Part shown: one piece after another, positions 1 to 5,140 of the stretch
Layout of the letters: each line of letters starts with the position of its first letter
Numbering within the stretch: the first letter of the stretch is position 1
Origin: Acidobacteriaceae bacterium
Lineage (GTDB): Bacteria; Acidobacteriota; Terriglobia; Terriglobales; Acidobacteriaceae
NCBI GenBank assembly: GCA_003140705.1
Contig: PLKU01000244.1
Location: 5,392-11,640, forward strand
DNA length: 6,249 nucleotides
Reading direction: 5' to 3'
The notes under the pieces: model-generated
Told to the model about the DNA's origin: nothing
Seen by the model: only the letters and a program-made list of their open reading frames with translations
Databases searched by the model: none
Translations under genes and position numbers: made by a program

Positions 1-276
1 GTCCTTGCGAAAATCCTCTTGCGGGAGTGGCAACAACACCCTGAGTGGAATTCCCAACTGGGTACAGCTCTCAGCAAAAATCAGGTCGGCCCCTGCGGCT
101 GCTGAGGAGACTCCATAGACTTTTCCAGGAGACGTCGCCTTCTGCCCCTCAAGAAAGTCGCAGATCAGCTTGCGACACTTCGCCTCATCGGGCAGGTTTC
201 GGTGTCCCGTAAATCCAATTGCGAGGACCAATGGTAGTTGAATGGCCGACTTGATCTCATTTCGGTGTGAGGGCAT
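1..276 (-). CDS. SLOG/LOG-like Rossmannoid protein, N-terminal part (C-terminus beyond window)
   Basis: This frame is open from an ATG at 276 to the left edge, giving 92 residues of a longer protein. Seen directly: a hydrophobic strand leading into G21-F-T-G-H-R26, a helix (residues about 29-44), then strand V53-Y-G-V followed by S57-S-A-A-A-G-A-D64, a helix, and a second strand L78-RVLLPLP ahead of Q-E-D-F. The order strand, TGHR, helix, strand, glycine-rich GAD turn, helix, strand-LPLP is the pattern of SLOG (SMF/DprA-LOG) and DUF1273-type Rossmannoid folds. Some of these bind or process nucleotide-derived ligands, including in conflict systems. No signal peptide is visible, so it is probably cytoplasmic. 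It starts 34 bases after the lipoprotein stop on the same strand, suggesting an operon. The start is uncertain: no good Shine-Dalgarno precedes the ATG (a GGAAG lies 14 bases away), and an in-frame GTG lies at 289-291. The substrate and any fused downstream domain cannot be known from this fragment. Confidence 0.72.
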   Translation of the reverse strand, partial: MPSHRNEIKSAIQLPLVLAIGFTGHRNLPDEAKCRKLICDFLEGQKATSPGKVYGVSSAAAGADLIFAESCTQLGIPLRVLLPLPQEDFRKD

Positions 277-310
277 CGTCGTAAGCGACACTTCCGATCT
301 GCTGCGTTCA

Positions 311-1786
311 CTATTGCAGGATTTCCGTAAGCGGGAATTTGCTGATATCCACGGTTACCTGCGAAGTGAGCTGGTTGATGAGCCGGAACACATCGCGGTT
401 CCAGTATTGATTCGGGGTGCCAGCGTCACTCTTGTAGTCGGCGATCCGGTAGTTAGTCCCTCTGTAGTTCAACTGGATCACCGGGGATACTTGCTCGTCC
501 GCCGCTCCTCCAGTCATGCGCAACAACGGGAGCCGTTCAATGGCTGGAATGGCCTCCAAGAACCGGGGAGGTGGTCCCATAGCAGCTACTTCCACGGGCG
601 AAAGGTAGGGGCTGTTGGGAATGGCTGGGTTGGCCTGGGTGAGGGAATCAAACGGGGCCTGTTCCTGGGCAGCAGCCGCCATTAGGCCAAGCAAGGAGCG
701 CATGACAAGATGTGTCGAGATTCCCGACGTCCCAGAGGCTGAGCTGCACGCGTCTAGCTGGTTCGCAGTTCCCTCGATAGTAAAGCCGGCAGAAAGGGCT
801 TGAAGGACCATGTGGAGTGCGGGCCCCTGCCGGAGTTCCGCCATTTCAGGATCGGCCAGGATCTGGCCCTCAACTGTCTTAATGTCCGGTCCGAGCTTTG
901 TGGCATCGCCGGCAAGAGGATAGAGACTGAAAATGGGGCTGAAGACTTTCTCTCCCAATATCCACTTTTTTGTGGTCGGGTCGAGCTGCCAAACTGCATT
1001 CTTCTGGGCTGCACTCACAAAATCGGAGCCCTTCGGTGCGTTCGCTGTGGCGGAGTCAGCAATTCCAGAATCATTGTTAAGCGAATAGGGAACAAACGTG
1101 TTTGTGCCCCGAAGCAGCAGATAGCCGTGCTTCTGCAGCCAGTAGACGACGGCGTTAATCCTGAGAAAGGTTGCATAACTGGAGACTTCAGCTGGATCGC
1201 GAGAATAGTCAGCGGGAGGAGCATTGCGAATGGTTTCCACGGTGCAGGTGTGATTCGCCGCGGAATACCTGGTTAACTCCAGCCGGTCGACCATCAGGCG
1301 AACAAGTTGATCCGCACGCCAACCCTGTTCGTAGAGAAAGTAGAACGACTCGGCAGGAACAGGTTTCAGAAGGAGTTGCGCGTTGGTTTCATCATTGACC
1401 GGGATGAATGTGAAGATTGGATCGTTCTCGTAGGTGGCACCAGGAGTTCCTGAGCCCGCCGGCGAGCCAGCGGCTACATTGGTGGACTGGAGCGTATAGC
1501 CAGCGGTTCCCCCCAGAGAGACAGCCATCTTATAGGCGCTCTGGATCGAGCCAATCTTGAAGAAATAGGTGGGATCACGGTTCTGGAGGCGGGCCAGATT
1601 TAACAGCATCTCTTGATTTGAGGTCTGCGCATAAGCTTTCTCAAATCCGGTGAAGTCCACCTTGAGGCGTTTTGTCGCGCAGCCAGATAAACCGAGCGGC
1701 AGAAGGCCGCAAAGAATCAGCAGCAGATACTTTCCGAAATGCTTGTCTGCCCGGAGCCCTAAGCCAACTGTCAATCGTGAATTCAT
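311..1786 (-). CDS. Putative outer-membrane-type lipoprotein of unknown function (491 aa)
   Basis: The N-terminus has a basic stretch (R4-K19), a hydrophobic core (Y20-L33) and a lipobox L33-S-G-C36, so signal peptidase II cleavage with lipidation at Cys36 is expected. The mature protein would have about 456 residues. Residue +2 is Ala, not Asp, which in enterobacteria would favour outer-membrane sorting; applying that rule here is inference. The mature N-terminus has a conserved-looking block, YAQTSNQEMLLNLARL (52-67), followed by R70-DPTYFFKIG79. A Gly/Ala/Ser/Pro-rich segment (about 104-117) precedes PIFTFIPVND (123-132). The C-terminus contains YRIADY (446-451), WNRDVFRLINQLTSQ (462-476) and ends in a β-like VTVDI stretch. 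I do not recognise a domain with assigned biochemical activity. I recall similar uncharacterised lipoproteins in other Gram-negatives, but cannot name a family. The ATG is supported by TGAGG five bases upstream. It is first in a leftward unit with the SLOG-like gene and divergent from the repeat-protein genes. Confidence 0.85.
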   Translation of the reverse strand: MNSRLTVGLGLRADKHFGKYLLLILCGLLPLGLSGCATKRLKVDFTGFEKAYAQTSNQEMLLNLARLQNRDPTYFFKIGSIQSAYKMAVSLGGTAGYTLQSTNVAAGSPAGSGTPGATYENDPIFTFIPVNDETNAQLLLKPVPAESFYFLYEQGWRADQLVRLMVDRLELTRYSAANHTCTVETIRNAPPADYSRDPAEVSSYATFLRINAVVYWLQKHGYLLLRGTNTFVPYSLNNDSGIADSATANAPKGSDFVSAAQKNAVWQLDPTTKKWILGEKVFSPIFSLYPLAGDATKLGPDIKTVEGQILADPEMAELRQGPALHMVLQALSAGFTIEGTANQLDACSSASGTSGISTHLVMRSLLGLMAAAAQEQAPFDSLTQANPAIPNSPYLSPVEVAAMGPPPRFLEAIPAIERLPLLRMTGGAADEQVSPVIQLNYRGTNYRIADYKSDAGTPNQYWNRDVFRLINQLTSQVTVDISKFPLTEILQ

Positions 1787-1791
1787 CTGAA

Positions 1792-1796
1792 CCTCA
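1792..1796 (-). promoter_or_regulatory. Shine-Dalgarno of the lipoprotein gene
   Basis: On the minus strand TGAGG ends five bases before the ATG at 1786. The spacing and sequence fix this ATG as the start. It also places the basic region and lipobox correctly for a lipoprotein signal peptide. Confidence 0.65.
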
Positions 1797-1833
1797 CGGA
1801 GTTGCGATTTTCAAATTACGAGGAATGAAGCAG

Positions 1834-1862
1834 ATCATACTTCGGCATATGGGAGAAAGCAA
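1834..1862 (-). promoter_or_regulatory. Candidate sigma-70-type promoter of the lipoprotein/SLOG-like unit
   Basis: Reading the minus strand, TTGCTT (1862-1857) is followed after 17 bases by TATGAT (1839-1834). The -10 box matches TATAAT in five of six positions, the -35 box matches TTGACA in three, and the spacing is optimal. The predicted leader would be roughly 40 bases long before the ATG at 1786. This is a pattern match by eye only; no transcript evidence is available. Confidence 0.4.
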
Positions 1863-2118
1863 GAAAGATAGATTGAGCCTGCCACCGCAGCATCAAAAAT
1901 CCTGACTATCAACGAGAAAGCTGCGAGCTGGGGCTTTGCATGGCCCCGCCTTGCGTATTTTGAACCGGCATCCCCCGGGGAACAAAGCGGTCTTAAGTGT
2001 GCGGGTGTTCTTCCGGGATTGCCCGCTGCCCGGGAGTCTTTCTGGCTTGACTTTCAATCCGCGCAGAGATCTCGGGTGCAACATATGCCGGAAAATGGGT
2101 TTTAATGTCTAAAGAAGC

Positions 2119-2137
2119 GTGCCGGCTCGTCCGGCGC
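2119..2137 (+). promoter_or_regulatory. GC hairpin immediately upstream of the first repeat-protein ribosome binding site
   Basis: GTGCCGG and CCGGCGC can pair (seven pairs including one G-U) around a five-base CTCGT loop. The structure ends two bases before the Shine-Dalgarno at 2139-2146. It could modulate ribosome access, or could be incidental in GC-rich DNA; no T-tract follows, so it is not a Rho-independent terminator. Confidence 0.35.
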
Positions 2138-2138
2138 T

Positions 2139-2146
2139 GAAAGGGG
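2139..2146 (+). promoter_or_regulatory. Shine-Dalgarno that fixes the TTG start of the 952-aa protein
   Basis: GAAAGGGG ends seven bases before TTG 2154. No in-frame ATG or GTG lies between this TTG and the upstream in-frame stop TAA at 2103-2105. The TTG also yields a complete signal peptide, so the site decides the start. Confidence 0.65.
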
Positions 2147-2153
2147 CCTGGTC

Positions 2154-5012
2154 TTGCCCAAACTTCAAACTCTGGCACTTACATTGTGTCTCGCCTGTCC
2201 GGCGGCCTGTCCGGCGTTTGCACAAAGTTTGCCGCAACGAGAGCTGACAGTCGTCGTTGTCAATGCCCACGCCGACCCATCGCAGCCGGTGCAGGGGGTG
2301 CGCGTTTCGCTTAGCTTTGTTGCCGGCTCAGAAAAGGTTGTCGATTCGCGCGATGCCACCAATCGGTCCGGCCAGGCACTACTTCTCGTTTCACCAGAGG
2401 CGGCGCAGCGAGACGACCTTCGCGTGGAGATATCCGGCACCAGCGAACTTGTAGTCTTCCAGCCTGCTGATGGGCAGCTGTCGGGCCTTCCATCTTCAGT
2501 GACCGTTCGCCTGCTGCCGAAGGGGTCAGTTTTGCTGCTTGGACCGCCCCAGATTGAGGCCATGCTGCAGCGGCTGTCCATTCAAAACCGGGCAAAGAAC
2601 CAGGAGATCCGCGAGCTGAAGGCAGAGCTTGCCGGTGCCCAGAGCCAAAAACCCGACGATCTTACGGCAGCCATGAACGAGTGGGCCAAAACCAGCGGCT
2701 TGGACCTCGCCGAGGTGGACAAGCAGGTTCAGCAATGGGCAGCAGATATCCAAAAGCGCAAAGATCAGGCCACTGCGAATGAGAAGGCACTTGCGGAGTT
2801 GGCGCTTAAACATTACGGCGCCGCCGCTCAACTGTTTGACCAGGCTGCCGACGACGACGACAAGGCGATGGAGGAAACGAAGCAAAGGTTTCTCGAAGAA
2901 GACCGGAAGATGTTGCGGGCGCTGGTTGACAAGAAGTTCCAGAGCGCGAATGCCTACCAGCTGAATCTTCAATTTCACCAGGCGACGGTGACTCTGACTC
3001 AGGCGCGGGACCGGGCGGCAGCGGAACATAAACAGTACCCGGATGACGCTGCACTGCGCAGCATCTGGCTCGATGCGGTTCTTCGTTTAGCGAACGCGCG
3101 CCGGGACGAAGGCGATTTTGGCGCAGCAAGCGACAGCTCTACGCTATTGAGCGAATCAATCAAGGACTATCAGACTTTGCTTCCAGAGAGGTCCGCGCCG
3201 GAGGAGAAACAGGACTGGGCAATGGCCCAGCTGAATCTAGGTATCGCTCTCGATGGCCAGGCGCTCAGAAGCAGCGGAGCGCAGGCTACGGATTTGTTAG
3301 CACGGGCGGTAAGTGCCTACCGGTCTGCCCTCGAGGTTTATACCAAGGCGGATCAGCCCAAGGAGTGGGCCCGGGTAGAGATCAACGCAGGAAACGCACT
3401 TCTGGATCAGGGTGACCGAAGCAATGGGGCGAAAGCGAACGAATTGCTTGCCCAGGCAGTAGTCGCCTACCGTGCAGCGCTTGAGGTGAGAACCAAGTCG
3501 GACCTGCCCCTGGATTGGGCAAACACGCAGAACAGTCTTGGCAGAGCCCTGAGCGGCCAGGCGCAACGCAGCAGCGGCGCCCAGTCAACCGACTTGATGG
3601 CGCAGGCGGTCGCAGCCTACAGGGCGGCGCTCGAAGTGGAAACCAAGACTGACCAGCCCCAGGATTGGGCCAGGGTCGAAAACAATCTGGGTATCGCTCT
3701 TGAGATTCAGGGTGAACGTGCCAGTGGTGCCCAGGCGATGGATTTACTGGCTCAGGCAGCGCAAGCATACCGGGCGTCACTGGAGGTGCGGACCAAGGCC
3801 AGCCTGCCCCAGGACTGGGCCGGAACGGAGAACAACCTCGGCGGGGCCCTGATGGAACAGGGAGTACGCAGCAATGGGGCACAGGCAACGGATTTGTTAG
3901 CGCAGGCAGTCGAAGCTTACCGGGCAGCCCTCGAGGTGCGGACGAAAGCCAACCTGCCCCAAGACTGGGCCGAGACCGAGAACAACCTGGGAGACGCCTT
4001 AGTCGACCAAGGGCTGCGCAGCAGTGGCGCGCAGGCGACGGATTTGCTTGCCCAGGGGGTCGAAGCTTACCGGGCAACGCTGGAGGTCTATACAAAAGCG
4101 GACCTTCCGCAGGACTGGGCAATGGCCCATAACAATCTCGGTCTTGCCCTCGTAGATCAGGGGGAAATGAGCCACGGGAAGCAGGCCACCGACTTGATTG
4201 CCCAGGCCGTCGAGGCCTATCGTGCGGCGCTCGAGGTTTATACCAAGGCGGACCTGCCCCATGACTGGGCAATGACCCAGAACAATCTCGGTCTGGCTCT
4301 TCGAGACATGGGTGAGAGGACGAGCGGCGCGCAGGCAAAGGAGCTGTTTGCCCAGGCAATCCAGGCCTACCAGGCGGCGTTGCAGGTTTATTCCACGGTG
4401 CACACACCCTTCGACTGGGCTGCGACCGAGAACAATCTGAGCAATGTGCTTGTCGATGAGGGGGACTTTGCTGCCGCAGCCAAAGCCATAGAAGCGGTTC
4501 TCGAGGTCTTTCCCAACGACGTTGGATATCTTCAGACTGCTGTCTCCATTTACCACGACAACCTGTTCCGTTACGATCGGTCGTATGAGCTGGCCCAGCG
4601 CTGGCTCAAGCTGGATGATTCTCCACTTGCCCGCCTCAGCATGGAAGAGAACGACCTTGTGACCGGACGATTTGAGGAATGCGAAAAGCAGGCTGCGACG
4701 ATCGGCGATACTGCCTTTCCCAATGCACCCGTCAGCATGACCATGATCCGCGACTCCATCAGAATGAGCTGCCAATGGGGCGCCGGGCAAAAAGCGGACG
4801 CGCAGCAGACGGCGCAGGCACTCTCCTTCAAATCAGCCCAGTTGCAGGATATGGGTTGGGAGTTCACCGGTACCCGCCACTTTCTCGACTCTTCCCAGGC
4901 CTTTGAGGCAGGTCGCACATCGTGGGTCTCCCTGTTTCAAAGCCTCGAAAAAGGAGATGGCGCCGCAATGGTCGCTGCCTTGCATCAGCTTGAGGAGGTC
5001 GTCAAACACTGA
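2154..5012 (+). CDS. Exported protein: carboxypeptidase-regulatory-like domain, coiled coil and eight 50-residue TPR-like repeats
   Basis: It has 952 residues with a TTG start. A Sec signal peptide spans residues 1-23 (K3, hydrophobic core, A21-F-A23 before Q24); the cysteines at 15 and 19 do not form a lipobox. Residues 29-122 form alternating β-strands with RELTVVVV, V49-RVSLSF, D67-ATNRSGQALLLV and LRVEISG, the pattern of a carboxypeptidase-regulatory/transthyretin-like β-sandwich. Residues about 133-162 look coiled-coil, and about 170-345 are helical with a TPR-like segment LAELALKHYGAAAQLF. Eight repeats of exactly 50 residues follow (354-753), with consensus DWAxTxNNLGxALxDQG then ATDLLAQAVEAYRAALEV; a decayed ninth begins at 754. 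The C-terminal helical module (about 790-952) includes FRYDRSYELAQRWL and W902-EFTGTRHF910. TPR-type repeats generally bind proteins, so an extracytoplasmic scaffold role is inferred; no catalytic site is visible. A paralogue lies 128 bases downstream. Confidence 0.87.
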   Translation: MPKLQTLALTLCLACPAACPAFAQSLPQRELTVVVVNAHADPSQPVQGVRVSLSFVAGSEKVVDSRDATNRSGQALLLVSPEAAQRDDLRVEISGTSELVVFQPADGQLSGLPSSVTVRLLPKGSVLLLGPPQIEAMLQRLSIQNRAKNQEIRELKAELAGAQSQKPDDLTAAMNEWAKTSGLDLAEVDKQVQQWAADIQKRKDQATANEKALAELALKHYGAAAQLFDQAADDDDKAMEETKQRFLEEDRKMLRALVDKKFQSANAYQLNLQFHQATVTLTQARDRAAAEHKQYPDDAALRSIWLDAVLRLANARRDEGDFGAASDSSTLLSESIKDYQTLLPERSAPEEKQDWAMAQLNLGIALDGQALRSSGAQATDLLARAVSAYRSALEVYTKADQPKEWARVEINAGNALLDQGDRSNGAKANELLAQAVVAYRAALEVRTKSDLPLDWANTQNSLGRALSGQAQRSSGAQSTDLMAQAVAAYRAALEVETKTDQPQDWARVENNLGIALEIQGERASGAQAMDLLAQAAQAYRASLEVRTKASLPQDWAGTENNLGGALMEQGVRSNGAQATDLLAQAVEAYRAALEVRTKANLPQDWAETENNLGDALVDQGLRSSGAQATDLLAQGVEAYRATLEVYTKADLPQDWAMAHNNLGLALVDQGEMSHGKQATDLIAQAVEAYRAALEVYTKADLPHDWAMTQNNLGLALRDMGERTSGAQAKELFAQAIQAYQAALQVYSTVHTPFDWAATENNLSNVLVDEGDFAAAAKAIEAVLEVFPNDVGYLQTAVSIYHDNLFRYDRSYELAQRWLKLDDSPLARLSMEENDLVTGRFEECEKQAATIGDTAFPNAPVSMTMIRDSIRMSCQWGAGQKADAQQTAQALSFKSAQLQDMGWEFTGTRHFLDSSQAFEAGRTSWVSLFQSLEKGDGAAMVAALHQLEEVVKH
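2193..2216 (+). repeat. Perfect 12-base tandem duplication within the signal peptide
   Basis: GCCTGTCCGGCG occurs twice back to back. In frame it encodes Ala-Cys-Pro-Ala twice (residues 14-21), in the C-terminal half of the signal peptide just before the Ala-Phe-Ala cleavage site. It is a likely slippage product and lengthens the signal peptide by four residues. The paralogue downstream lacks it. Confidence 0.85.
3213..4412 (+). repeat. Eight in-frame 150-base tandem repeats encoding 50-residue TPR-like units
   Basis: The codons for the Asp-Trp-Ala (once Glu-Trp-Ala) signature begin at 3213, 3363, 3513, 3663, 3813, 3963, 4113, 4263 and 4413, exactly 150 bases apart with no insertion or deletion. 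This defines eight full units and the start of a degenerate ninth. Each unit has a first helix (NNLGxALxDQG), a variable turn (RSSGAQ), a second helix (TDLLAQAVEAYRAALEV) and a linker (TKADLPQ). The canonical TPR is 34 residues; the 50-residue form with DWA and NNLG is, to my knowledge, a known long TPR variant found in multidomain bacterial proteins. Base-level divergence between units is substantial, so most are not recent copies. Confidence 0.95.
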
Positions 5013-5140
5013 GGTGAAACAGCCGCGGACTCAGTGGTTGGGCCGCAAGATTCTCCCACCTTGGGCATGTGTCAGAAAAGCATCATCTATCCTGATGATC
5101 TCTAGATCATTGTCCAGTCGCCGGTGAAAGGGAGGACAAT
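5013..5140 (+). other. Spacer between the paralogues with two mutually exclusive hairpins
   Basis: This 128-base spacer contains ATCATC (5082-5087), GATGATC (5094-5100) and GATCAT (5105-5110). The middle segment can pair either with the upstream element (six pairs, six-base loop) or with the downstream one (six pairs, TCTA loop, plus two G-U extensions), but not both. No T-tract follows, so a classic terminator is not supported. No convincing promoter was found; the two genes may be cotranscribed or separately expressed. Confidence 0.45.
5128..5135 (+). promoter_or_regulatory. Strong Shine-Dalgarno that fixes the TTG start of the paralogue
   Basis: AAGGGAGG ends five bases before TTG 5141. 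It is close to the ideal anti-16S complement and well spaced. It decides the start, because the signal peptide begins exactly at this TTG. Confidence 0.8.

Larger units (their letters stand above)
1787..2153. other. Divergent intergenic region, no gene found, several GC-rich hairpins
   Basis: This 367-base region separates the leftward lipoprotein gene from the rightward repeat-protein gene, so it must hold promoters for both. The leftward candidate is at 1834-1862. For the rightward gene only a weak candidate is visible: TTTAAT at 2101-2106 with GCAACA 17 to 18 bases upstream. Inverted repeats are clustered: GGGGC/GCCCC at 1930-1934 and 1943-1947, TCCCC-C-GGGGA at 1971-1981, TTCCGGG/CCCGGGA at 2011-2017 and 2029-2035, and GTGCCGG/CCGGCGC at 2119-2125 and 2131-2137. 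Short open frames here have neither a Shine-Dalgarno nor recognisable content. The hairpins could be leader structure, regulator sites or a small RNA; none is established. Confidence 0.5.

Noticed and set aside
242..685. Plus-strand open frame of 147 codons near the left end
   Set aside because: It overlaps the 3' end of the lipoprotein gene and the start of the SLOG-like gene antisense. Both of those have far stronger protein-level support.
800..1276. Plus-strand open frame of 158 codons inside the lipoprotein gene
   Set aside because: Antisense to a well-supported lipoprotein coding sequence, with no start signal or domain pattern.
2011..2042. TTCCGGG/CCCGGGA stem followed by a short T-containing stretch, as a Rho-independent terminator
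   Set aside because: The T-run is interrupted and short, and no plus-strand gene lies upstream in the window for it to terminate.
2047..2075. TTGACT as a -35 box for the 952-residue protein gene
   Set aside because: The base composition 17 bases downstream (TCTCGG) does not resemble a -10 box, and other spacings are no better.
2187..2213. Cysteines in the signal peptide of the 952-residue protein as a lipobox
   Set aside because: The residues before Cys15 (Cys-Leu-Ala) and Cys19 (Pro-Ala-Ala) do not fit the Leu-x-(Gly/Ala)-Cys pattern, while Ala-Phe-Ala gives a good signal peptidase I site.
3382..4407. Long minus-strand open frame (341 codons) opposite the repeat array
   Set aside because: The repeat period is a multiple of three, so an antisense frame lacking a stop in one unit tends to lack it in all. 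The translation is proline/arginine-rich low-complexity sequence with no start signal; it is a shadow of the repeats.
3999..4790. Minus-strand open frame of 263 codons
   Set aside because: Also opposite the repeats and C-terminal module of the 952-residue protein. It has no plausible ribosome binding site or recognisable content.
5061..5089. TTGGGC with CATCTA as a promoter for the second paralogue
   Set aside because: Both boxes match consensus poorly and the spacing was the only thing in favour.
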